NCBI GenBank assembly: GCA_964573255.1
Contig: CAZNJB010000020.1
Coordinates: forward strand, 4,713 to 68,712
From: CAYNUJ01 sp964573255
GTDB lineage: Bacteria > Bacteroidota > Ignavibacteria > Ignavibacteriales > Melioribacteraceae
Reading direction: 5' to 3'
Length of the DNA stretch: 64,000 nucleotides
Of this stretch, positions 35,771 to 43,807 are shown in pieces. Numbering within the stretch: position 1 is the stretch's first letter; every line of letters begins with the position of its first letter. The position numbers were made by a program, and so were the translations under genes. The notes beneath the pieces were generated by a model. It worked only from the letters and a program-made list of their open reading frames with translations. It searched no databases and was not told the origin of the DNA.

Positions 35771-36589
35771 ATGGAAGAAAACAATCAGGTTAAAGACCAA
35801 GAATTGTATGACGACGAAGAATTTGAATTAAGTCATACCGATAAGCTAGTAGGAATTTTCACCGAACCAAAAGTTACTTTCGAGCAGATATCAAAATTCC
35901 CCGCAAAAGCAACCGATTGGTTTATTCCACTGATTTTGATGGCTTTAGTTGCTATTTTCTCAAATATTATTATGATGAGCAACCCCACAATAAAATATCA
36001 AATTGTTGAAGAACGACTGAATGAGTTGGAGGAAAAGCTTGATAAAGAAGTTGAGGCGGGTAATATTACTAGAGAGAAAGCTGACTCTCAATTGGAATTC
36101 ACTCGAGAAATGATGGAAGGTAATAACATAATAGGATTGCTCGTACAAGGTATTGGAACTGTAATAGCATTATTTATCTTCTTTACTATTACTGCAATTG
36201 TTTTTCATGCACTCTCTAAAATTATACTTAAAGGTCAGGGGACTTATGCAGCTTCATTAGTGGCTTATGGTTTGCCTTATTATGTCTATATTATTCATAT
36301 GATTATAATGGTACTTATTGCTATGGCAATGGACAAGTATATTGCTGATTTAAGTATAGCTACTTTTGCTGATTTAGATAAACATACTTTTGTTGGATTC
36401 ATATTAAGTAAATTAGATCCTTTTTCTATATGGTTTTATGGTTTGATTGCAATTGGATTGGCTAAAATGCACAAATCCAATGAAGTCGGTAAATATATGG
36501 GACTCGTTTACGGTTCTTGGCTGGGATTCAGCCTGATACTATTTATTCTTTCCAAGTATATTCCATTCTTTCAGAACTTTATTATGTAG
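35771..36589 (+). CDS. YIP1-family membrane protein
   Basis: A 272-residue inner-membrane protein of the Yip1/DUF1282-like family with five or six helices after a charged N-terminal segment of about 45 residues. The segment KLVGIFTEPKVTFEQISKFPAKATDWFIPL matches the characteristic Yip1-domain entry, and AMMEGNNIIGLLVQGIG and YLPYYVYI-like YGLPYYVYI follow. A helical loop (residues 78-116) sits between the first and second helices. RBS AGGAG. It is monocistronic with a terminator just after the stop. Role unknown. Confidence 0.8.
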   Translation: MEENNQVKDQELYDDEEFELSHTDKLVGIFTEPKVTFEQISKFPAKATDWFIPLILMALVAIFSNIIMMSNPTIKYQIVEERLNELEEKLDKEVEAGNITREKADSQLEFTREMMEGNNIIGLLVQGIGTVIALFIFFTITAIVFHALSKIILKGQGTYAASLVAYGLPYYVYIIHMIIMVLIAMAMDKYIADLSIATFADLDKHTFVGFILSKLDPFSIWFYGLIAIGLAKMHKSNEVGKYMGLVYGSWLGFSLILFILSKYIPFFQNFIM

Positions 36590-36596
36590 TTTTTAC

Positions 36597-36629
36597 TCCG
36601 GCAGGTTTTCCTGCCGGAATTTATTTTTT
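36597..36629 (+). terminator. rho-independent terminator
   Basis: TCCGGCAGG, loop TTTT and CCTGCCGGA form a perfect 9-bp stem followed by ATTTATTTTTT, beginning eight bases after the YIP1 stop codon. Confidence 0.92.
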
Positions 36630-37143
36630 CCCTCCTATTGTTCTGTTCTCTTTTGTAATACTACCTTTGCTAAATTTGATTATCGTTTGTAATAACCGTA
36701 AATATAGCTTGAGAATTAATAATTGACAGATATCTGGTGAAATTGAATATTAAAGTGGAAATTCAAGGAGATCATCAAGTGTTTGAAATATTGAACTGTT
36801 TAAAGTTAAAGCCTATGATGTGATTGAAATTATATATGAAAACTTTTCCAGGAAATATACAAGGCTTGAAAAAGTTTATTAATAAAGGCTGGAATAAGGA
36901 TCTAAGAATTAAATAGAATACATTGAGAAATCTTATTTTTATATCAAAATAAATTTTGAAAAAGCAATACCGGTTTGCTTGTTGCTTTAATCTATCCAAA
37001 CGATGCTTTTGGCAAATTCTTGATTACCGACTACAATGTTGAAATAGCAATATTCATATTTAATAGTATTAAGTTGTAACTTTTCTCCTGCAAATAAGTC
37101 TAAAGTCACGTTGAATAAAATTAGAATATTAAGGAAGTAAAAA
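36630..37143. other. 514-bp gap with possible coding remnants
   Basis: No intact gene of useful length. One plus-strand frame near 36756-36915 is interrupted by a single TGA (KPMM then LKLYMKTF), and another short open stretch near 36958-37079 ends at a TAA. Both may be decayed gene pieces or chance. The last 14 bases contain AAGGAAG, the ribosome-binding site of the TTG-started DUF5916 gene. No terminator, RNA gene or repeat was noticed. Confidence 0.45.
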
Positions 37144-39783
37144 TTGAAAAACATTCTTATCGTGTCATTTATAGTTACGAATTTAATGTTTGCGGGTAAT
37201 AATCCGAAACATAAAACAGTGAATGCTTACCGATTGAAAAGTGAAATTATTTTAGACGGAAAACTAACAGAAGATATTTACAAAAACACTCCAGTTGATA
37301 ATTTTATTCAAAAGGATCCGGATGAGGGAGAACCTTCTTCCGAAAGAACAAATGTGTGGGTTTCTTACGATGATTCCTACTTATACGTTTCTGCTTATTT
37401 ATACGATTCCCACCCGGACCAAATTGACAAGCAGATTGCACGACGTGATGATTTTATAAAATCGGATTGGTTCGGTTTTTCCGTTGATTCTTTTAACGAT
37501 GATAATACCGGATTCTTTTTTGGAGTGAATTCCGCAGGCAGCAGAATGGACGGTACAATTTATAATGACAGCAATTTCGACGGCTCTTGGGACGGGATTT
37601 GGGAAGCCGCCACTCAAATAAAAGAAAACGGCTGGACTTTGGAAATGAAAATCCCTTTTTCACAATTGAGATTTAAGTCAGTCGATGAAATGGTTTGGGG
37701 AATAAATTTTTTTCGAATTATTAAAAGGCTTAACGAAGAATCTTATTTTATAATGGTTCCCAAAAAGGAAAGCGGATTCGTTTCTCGTTTTGCGGATTTA
37801 GTTGGTCTTAGAAATATTCAATCGAAGCAAAGGATAGAATTATTTCCCTACATAGTTCAAAAGGCACAATTTCTGCTACACGATCCGGGTGATCCGTTTT
37901 ATAAAAGCAGTCAATTTAGAACTACTATTGGTTTGGATATGAAAGTTAGTGTGGGGAGTAATCTAAATTTAGATGCTACCATAAGTCCAGATTTTGGTCA
38001 AGTAGAAGTTGATCCAGCGGTGGTTAATCTCTCAGCATTCGAAACTTTTTTCCCTGAAAAGAGACCGTTTTTTATTGAGGGGGGAAATATACTACGTTTT
38101 GGCTTCGGTGGAAGCAATAATAATTGGGGATTTAATTTTCAGACGCCGAATTTGTTTTATTCGAGAAGGATTGGGGGAAGACCGCACGGTTATACGAGTG
38201 ACGGAGATTATATAGATTATCCAAGAGAAACGAGAATAATAGGTGCGGCAAAATTATCCGGTAAGATTGATGAATCCCTTTCGATAGCCGCATTATCGGC
38301 ATTTACAGAAAGAACTTATGCAACTATTGCACGCGGTAATGATAGATTAAAAGAAGAAGTGGAGCCTTTTACTCACTACGGAGTGTTCCGTACACAGAAG
38401 GAATTTGACGGAGGCAGACACGCTATTGGAATGATACTTACTTCAGTTAATAGAGATTTGCGAACTCCGAATTTACGAGAACTTTTGGCTAAAGAAGCTT
38501 ATACATTTGGCATAGACGGCTGGACGTTTTTGGACGAAGATGAGACTTATGTAATAAACGGTTCTATTATTGGTTCTTATACTTCTGGCAGTAAGGAATA
38601 TATGACCCAATTACAAAAGGCGCCGCACAGGTATTTCCAAAGACCGGATGCCGAAAAATATATTCTGGATAGTAATAGAACCAATATGGCAGGTTGGTTC
38701 TCTCGCTTTATGATAAACAAACAAAAAGGGAATTTTTATTTCAATGCAGCTATCGGTGCTATTTCCCCAACGTTCGAAAATAACGATTTGGGTTTTCAAT
38801 ATATTGCTGATAAGATAGCCGGACATTTAGTTCTTGGTTATAGGTGGTATGAACCGGGCAAGATTTTTAGGGTTGCCCAAACTTATTTTGCTAATTACAG
38901 AACCTATGATTTTGAAGGGAATAAGCTCTCTAACGGTTTGATGAGTTTTGCTTCTCTTAAATTTTTAAATTATTACGGAGTTCGTTTCAGAATTGGATAT
39001 AACTTTCCTTCTGTAGATAAAGGTTTAACCAGAGGTGGACCAAAAGTCGCTGATCCGGAAGGCTATTTTTTCGGTATTAATTTTAATACTGATAGAAGAA
39101 AAGATGTTGTATTTTCGGCAGATGCTGATTATGGTGGCGGTGGAAGTGCTGCTCACTATGAGAGTTTTGGTTTGGATGTTGAATGGAAAGCCTTATCTCA
39201 ATTAACTCTTTCGATTGGTCCACAATACAGCCAAGGTAAGAACTATCACCAGTGGATTGGTAAATTTGATGATCCAACAGCTGTAGAAACATTCGGCAGT
39301 AGATATGTTTTCGGAGAATTGGAGCAAAAAACAATTTCTGCCGAAATTAGAATGAATTGGTTATTTACTCCAGATATGAGTTTGCAACTGTATCTTCAAC
39401 CGTTTATATCTGTTGGTGGTTATAATAATTTTAATGAATTAAGAAGAGGTAATAGTTTCGATTTTCGTAAATTCGGAACGGATGAATCGACTATTACTTT
39501 GGACGAAAACGGCGATGAGTATATTGTAGATCCCGACGGTGATGGTCCTGCGGAAGAATTTTCTTTTAGTAATCCCGACTTCAATTTCAAATCGATGCGG
39601 GCAAATTTAGTATTTAGGTGGGAATTTGTTCCAGGTTCACTCTTCTATTTGGTTTGGTCTCACGATCAGGTTAACTACGACGATCCCGGTAAATTCAGAT
39701 TAAGTAATGATTTTTCAAATCTTTTGAAAGCGGAATCGGATAATGTTTTCCTTGCCAAGTTAACTTATTGGTTTGATATTTAG
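37144..39783 (+). CDS. DUF5916 outer-membrane protein with N-terminal CBM9-like domain
   Basis: An 879-residue exported protein of the DUF5916 family. A signal sequence of about 18 residues is followed by a CBM9-like beta-sandwich (residues about 25-210; LDGKLTEDIYKNTPVDNF, VSYDDSYLYVSAYLYDS, WTLEMKIPFSQLRF). The rest, over 600 residues rich in alternating Tyr, Phe and Asp, should be an outer-membrane beta-barrel; SAFETFFPEKRPFFIEGG is a family hallmark. A calcium-binding-like DENGDEYIVDPDGDGPAEE loop lies near residue 800. The start is TTG at 37144 with AAGGAAG upstream. Function is unknown; polysaccharide or peptide uptake at the surface is a guess. Confidence 0.87.
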   Translation: MKNILIVSFIVTNLMFAGNNPKHKTVNAYRLKSEIILDGKLTEDIYKNTPVDNFIQKDPDEGEPSSERTNVWVSYDDSYLYVSAYLYDSHPDQIDKQIARRDDFIKSDWFGFSVDSFNDDNTGFFFGVNSAGSRMDGTIYNDSNFDGSWDGIWEAATQIKENGWTLEMKIPFSQLRFKSVDEMVWGINFFRIIKRLNEESYFIMVPKKESGFVSRFADLVGLRNIQSKQRIELFPYIVQKAQFLLHDPGDPFYKSSQFRTTIGLDMKVSVGSNLNLDATISPDFGQVEVDPAVVNLSAFETFFPEKRPFFIEGGNILRFGFGGSNNNWGFNFQTPNLFYSRRIGGRPHGYTSDGDYIDYPRETRIIGAAKLSGKIDESLSIAALSAFTERTYATIARGNDRLKEEVEPFTHYGVFRTQKEFDGGRHAIGMILTSVNRDLRTPNLRELLAKEAYTFGIDGWTFLDEDETYVINGSIIGSYTSGSKEYMTQLQKAPHRYFQRPDAEKYILDSNRTNMAGWFSRFMINKQKGNFYFNAAIGAISPTFENNDLGFQYIADKIAGHLVLGYRWYEPGKIFRVAQTYFANYRTYDFEGNKLSNGLMSFASLKFLNYYGVRFRIGYNFPSVDKGLTRGGPKVADPEGYFFGINFNTDRRKDVVFSADADYGGGGSAAHYESFGLDVEWKALSQLTLSIGPQYSQGKNYHQWIGKFDDPTAVETFGSRYVFGELEQKTISAEIRMNWLFTPDMSLQLYLQPFISVGGYNNFNELRRGNSFDFRKFGTDESTITLDENGDEYIVDPDGDGPAEEFSFSNPDFNFKSMRANLVFRWEFVPGSLFYLVWSHDQVNYDDPGKFRLSNDFSNLLKAESDNVFLAKLTYWFDI

Positions 39784-39942
39784 GAATTTATCGCTTCGCT
39801 TCCTGAGCTGAAATGAGAGTACAAATGCTTTTTGCAGTATAGTCTTTTTCTATCGGGGAAAAGCTAAAGTCCTTCTGATCCAAATTATTATTAAGTTTGC
39901 CTATTGGATTAATAACATTTTGAGAATCTCAGTAAAGAGAAT

Positions 39943-41166
39943 ATGAAAAAATTTGAAATACCGGAATTTTATAGAAGTCCGATAATAGCACGTATTAAGC
40001 AACTGAGGAAAGATACGGATCCTCGTAAAAAGGATTATTCGCCTACAAAACTGGATTTCGGACCGGTGATATTTTATATCGCTCGTCATTTCGGATTTTG
40101 CTATGGTGTCGAAAATGCCATTGAAATTGCATATAAAACAATTGAAGCCAATCCGGATAAAAGAATATTCCTACTCAGCGAAATGATTCACAATCCTCAT
40201 GTTAACGGCGATCTCATAGAACGCGGTGTTAAATTTATAATGGATACCAACGGCTCCCAAATTATTGATTGGGGTGAGTTGAACGAAAATGATATTGTGC
40301 TAATACCTGCATTCGGAACCAGCTTGGAGACGGAAGCTAAATTAAAAGCAATCGGTGTTAATACGGAGACTTACAACACTACTTGTCCCTTTGTAGAGAA
40401 AGTGTGGAACCGCGCAGCTCAATTGGGTGATAACGATTGTACGGTAGTAATCCACGGAAAACATAAACACGAAGAGACTCAAGCCACTTTTTCCCACTCA
40501 AAAGAAAATGCGCCGAGTGTGATTATTCGAGATATTAATGAAGCAAAATTATTAGGCGAAATTATATTGGGACGCAGACCGGCTGAGGATTTTTATGAAT
40601 TGTTTGCAGGAAAATATTCCCAAGGTTTCGATCCGGAAATACATTTAAGTAAAGTGGGAGTTGTAAATCAAACAACAATGCTTGCTTCGGAAACGGAGGA
40701 AATCACTGACTATTTCAGAAGTGTGATGATTGAGAAATATGGTGCGGAAAATATTGACCGGCATTTTGCCGATACTCGGGATACCCTCTGTTATGCAACA
40801 AACGACAATCAAAAGGCGACTTATGGTTTGCTGCAAACAAATTCCGATTTGGCGATTGTAATAGGCGGTTATAACAGTTCCAACACTTCGCACATTGTAG
40901 AATTATTGGAAGGGAAGTTTCCTACATATTTCATCTCTTCGGAAGAAAAGATTCTTTCTCAAAATGAAATTCGGCATTTTAATCTTGGTTCTCATAAGGA
41001 AGAGTTAACTGAGGGATATCTACCGCAAAAGGAAACAGTAGAAATTGTTATTACAAGCGGTGCATCGTGTCCCGATTCCCTTGTAGACAAAGTCCTTCTT
41101 AGAATTCTTTCGTTTTATGAGAATGCAAAAGGTGTTGATGAGGTTTTAGGTTCTTTAATAAAGTAA
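39943..41166 (+). CDS. ispH: 4-hydroxy-3-methylbut-2-enyl diphosphate reductase (long form)
   Basis: IspH carries out the last step of the MEP isoprenoid pathway, needed among other things for the menaquinone side chain. Cluster cysteines are in FCYGVENAI, NTTCPFVEKVW and SGASCPDSLVD; substrate-binding His and Glu are in EMIHNPHVN and HGKHKHEETQA, and the Thr in TMLASETEEI. At 407 aa it belongs to the long plant- and cyanobacteria-like group with an N-terminal extension (about 40 residues) and an insertion near residues 170-210, not the short E. coli type of about 316 aa. It is followed by rpsT after 130 bases. Confident. Confidence 0.93.
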   Translation: MKKFEIPEFYRSPIIARIKQLRKDTDPRKKDYSPTKLDFGPVIFYIARHFGFCYGVENAIEIAYKTIEANPDKRIFLLSEMIHNPHVNGDLIERGVKFIMDTNGSQIIDWGELNENDIVLIPAFGTSLETEAKLKAIGVNTETYNTTCPFVEKVWNRAAQLGDNDCTVVIHGKHKHEETQATFSHSKENAPSVIIRDINEAKLLGEIILGRRPAEDFYELFAGKYSQGFDPEIHLSKVGVVNQTTMLASETEEITDYFRSVMIEKYGAENIDRHFADTRDTLCYATNDNQKATYGLLQTNSDLAIVIGGYNSSNTSHIVELLEGKFPTYFISSEEKILSQNEIRHFNLGSHKEELTEGYLPQKETVEIVITSGASCPDSLVDKVLLRILSFYENAKGVDEVLGSLIK

Positions 41167-41296
41167 TGTTTGAAATTTGCGGAAGTGATATAAACGGGCT
41201 CTAAACAAGAAAAATAAATTAATACGCTCGGAATTGATTTAAAAACCATAGAATATTATATTTGAGGTCTTGAAAAAATAAAAGTATAGGAAAAAA

Positions 41297-41554
41297 ATGG
41301 CACATCATAAGTCAGCTAAGAAAAGAATTAGACAGAATGAAAAGAGACGATTGAGAAATCAAGCTTCGAGATCGAGAATCAATACTTTAGTTAAAAAAGT
41401 ATATAAAGCACAGACAAAAGAAGAAGCTGAAAAATTATTGAAGGAAGCAGTTTCCTTTATCGATTCAACTGTAAGCAAAGGAAGATTACATAAGAATACT
41501 GCTTCGAGAAAGAAATCTAAATTAACAAAATTTGTTAATTCGTTAGAAGCTTAA
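41297..41554 (+). CDS. rpsT: 30S ribosomal protein S20
   Basis: S20 binds 16S rRNA during 30S assembly. The 85-residue, strongly basic helical protein starts MAHHKSAKKRIRQNEKRRLR, as S20 typically does, and ends in the helix HKNTASRKKSKLTKFVN. RBS AGGAAAAAA close to the ATG. It has its own terminator and is probably transcribed from its own promoter in the 130-base gap after ispH. Confidence 0.97.
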   Translation: MAHHKSAKKRIRQNEKRRLRNQASRSRINTLVKKVYKAQTKEEAEKLLKEAVSFIDSTVSKGRLHKNTASRKKSKLTKFVNSLEA

Positions 41555-41570
41555 ATAAAAATTTAGAGGC

Positions 41571-41608
41571 AAAAAAGGAATACATGGGTTCATGTATTCC
41601 TTTTTTTA
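41571..41608. terminator. bidirectional rho-independent terminator
   Basis: AAAAAAGGAATACATG, loop GGTT and CATGTATTCCTTTTTT form a 16-bp perfect stem with A- and T-tracts at its ends. It ends rpsT on the plus strand and the convergent nucleotidyltransferase gene on the minus strand. Confidence 0.93.
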
Positions 41609-41624
41609 TTTAAAATGGAGTGAA

Positions 41625-43124
41625 TCACAAATTTTCCACAATTTCAATCCCTTCCGGTTCCGGGAAATAGAATTTCAGAGGAATGACATTTCCGTTATCG
41701 TCTAATTTTTTGTATAGTTTTTTCTTTATCAAAATGGAATGCTCTATTTGGATATCATCTTCTATCGTACATCCGAATAAATAACTTATTCCCTTAATAA
41801 CAACATTTTTACCTATTTTTACGGGGAATTCATCGCTGCCGGTAATAGTTACACTCGATTCAATTATACTGTTTTCGTCTATGCTAATATTACCCTTAAT
41901 AGTGTTGTTCCATAATATTTGTACATTTTTACCCAAAATCATTTCTTGGTTCGGATAAGTATGAAGATAAACCCTATTCCAAATTTTTACGTTTTCCCCA
42001 AGTTGGATATTTCCGCTTAAATAAGCGCCGTGTTTTATTTCCACATTGTAATTAAGTTTTACATCTTTACCAATGTAAACGCCTTTGCCAATAAAAATAT
42101 CGAGAGGGATTCCTTTCTTATCCATTTCAAGAATCTGCTCTACTACTTTCTCGGCAATATAAAAATCATCCGGGTCTTCAATCATCACCAAATCTTTTAT
42201 CTTATCATATATTAAATCGCGAGCAATTGCTTCCATTTTTTTGAGAACGGATTTATTATTAAAACCCATCAAAACAAATTGTTTGCTTGGGCTTACTGCT
42301 CCAACGCTCAAATGATTTTTATTAAAAATTGAAATCAAATCGGTTACATAAATTTCCCCTTGAGCATTATCATTTTTTATTTCGTAAATCATTTTCTTGA
42401 GCGGTTGATATTTGAAAGCGAATACTCCGGAGTTATATTCGTTATTTTCGATAAGCTCTTGTTTGGTAAACGAATACTTTCTGCCGTTATATTCGGTAAT
42501 ATAGTTTTCACCGTCAGGAATGGCGAGTATATCTTTATGCTCTATAATTTCTATTACTTTTCCGGCGTCTTCCGAAGGATTCCCTTCGGCGTCGGTATCC
42601 TTTACTCTTATTATTCTACCATAATAATTATTTGCGGGGTCGCCCTCGTAAATTCCGGTAAGGACCATCATATCGTTATTAGAAGATTCAAAATCGGCTT
42701 TAAATTTTGCAATTGTTTCTTCATCAATTAATCCCATATCTCCGGGGAGAACATAGATTGTTCCGTCGTAATCATCTGCATCAATTTGTTCAATGCCAAC
42801 TTGCAATGCATGTCCCGTTCCGTTCTGCTCGGCTTGATATGCGAATAATGTATTTTCTCTTTTGCCGATAACTTTAATTACATTCGCAGCTTTAATCCCT
42901 ACTACGAGAATTGTATTCGATTCTTTCAATCCTTTATTGCAAGCATTAAAAACTCTTTCTACTGTGGGAACTTCCCAAATTTTGTGCAGCATTTTGGATG
43001 TATGTGACTTTATTCTTTTCCCATGTCCCGCAGCTAAAATTACTGCCGTATCTTTTCTGCTTTTATCGAAGTTAGCAGAATATTCTTTCTGTAATGCATA
43101 AACCTCTTCTTTAATCTTTTCCAT
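41625..43124 (-). CDS. GlmU-like nucleotidyltransferase with left-handed beta-helix
   Basis: A 499-residue protein: a 24-residue N-terminal extension, a Rossmann nucleotidyltransferase domain (ILAAGHGKRIKSHTSKMLHK from about residue 30, then AYQAEQNGTGHAL and LPGDMGLID with the metal-binding Asp), then a left-handed beta-helix from about residue 340 made of hexapeptides such as IGKGVYIGKDVKL. It resembles the UDP-GlcNAc pyrophosphorylase half of GlmU, but the GlmU acetyltransferase signature with its NYDG and KHKT elements is missing, and the helix is shorter. It probably makes a UDP- or other NDP-sugar. The real acetylation step would need another protein. Confidence 0.82.
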   Translation of the reverse strand: MEKIKEEVYALQKEYSANFDKSRKDTAVILAAGHGKRIKSHTSKMLHKIWEVPTVERVFNACNKGLKESNTILVVGIKAANVIKVIGKRENTLFAYQAEQNGTGHALQVGIEQIDADDYDGTIYVLPGDMGLIDEETIAKFKADFESSNNDMMVLTGIYEGDPANNYYGRIIRVKDTDAEGNPSEDAGKVIEIIEHKDILAIPDGENYITEYNGRKYSFTKQELIENNEYNSGVFAFKYQPLKKMIYEIKNDNAQGEIYVTDLISIFNKNHLSVGAVSPSKQFVLMGFNNKSVLKKMEAIARDLIYDKIKDLVMIEDPDDFYIAEKVVEQILEMDKKGIPLDIFIGKGVYIGKDVKLNYNVEIKHGAYLSGNIQLGENVKIWNRVYLHTYPNQEMILGKNVQILWNNTIKGNISIDENSIIESSVTITGSDEFPVKIGKNVVIKGISYLFGCTIEDDIQIEHSILIKKKLYKKLDDNGNVIPLKFYFPEPEGIEIVENL

Positions 43125-43238
43125 TTTTCTTCCTTATTTTTAGGGAACCAATTTGATGCTAATGTTTAAAAAGATTTTTCATCTATTACTGAAAGTTAAC
43201 AATTATTCTTATTTTTGGATAGCATCAGGATAATTATT

Positions 43239-43703
43239 ATGTCAGCTAGAAAAATAACATTTATTTTATTCACACTGATTCTTTTCTCGAATATTTATTC
43301 CCAGCAAAATGGTTTTGGAATAGGCGTTATGCTTGGAGAACCTACGGGCATAAGCGGAAAGTATTGGCTAGATAAAGAAACTGCTGTTAGCGGAGGATTG
43401 GCTTATTCCCTTTTTTCTTCCAATCGGGGTTTTTCTTTACACGCTGATTTAATATATCATCTTACGGATATATTAAAAACTGAAGAAGAAATTCCTTTTT
43501 ATTACGGATTTGGTTTTCGTTTAAGAGCAAAAGAAAGAACCGAAGGAAGTTTTGGTGTGAGGGGAGTAGCGGGATTTGTTTGGCAGAGACGTGATTATCC
43601 CGTCGATATTTTTATAGAAGCTGTCCCTGTGTTCAAATTATTGCCTGAAACCAATATTGACTTTGACTTTGCTCTTGGTGGTCGATATTATTTCAAGAAA
43701 TAA
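43239..43703 (+). CDS. small outer-membrane beta-barrel protein
   Basis: A 154-residue protein with a signal peptide ending IYSQ (about residue 22). The rest has the alternating pattern of an eight-strand OmpX/OmpW-like barrel and ends in GGRYYFKK with terminal aromatic residues as expected for outer-membrane targeting. GIGVMLGEPTGISGKYWLDKETAVSGGLAYS is similar to small Ignavibacteria and Bacteroidota OmpW-like proteins. The ATG at 43239 is preferred because AGGA lies eight bases upstream; a TTG at 43215 is in frame. Function unknown, probably a lipid- or stress-related barrel. Confidence 0.72.
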   Translation: MSARKITFILFTLILFSNIYSQQNGFGIGVMLGEPTGISGKYWLDKETAVSGGLAYSLFSSNRGFSLHADLIYHLTDILKTEEEIPFYYGFGFRLRAKERTEGSFGVRGVAGFVWQRRDYPVDIFIEAVPVFKLLPETNIDFDFALGGRYYFKK

Positions 43704-43807
43704 GAAATTCTGATATTCCGTAGAATTTCCTCAATCTCTTTTTGGCTACATTTCACTATATTTCATATTGTTTTTGGAATTAATCATAATTGGAAAGGAA
43801 TCCTTAT

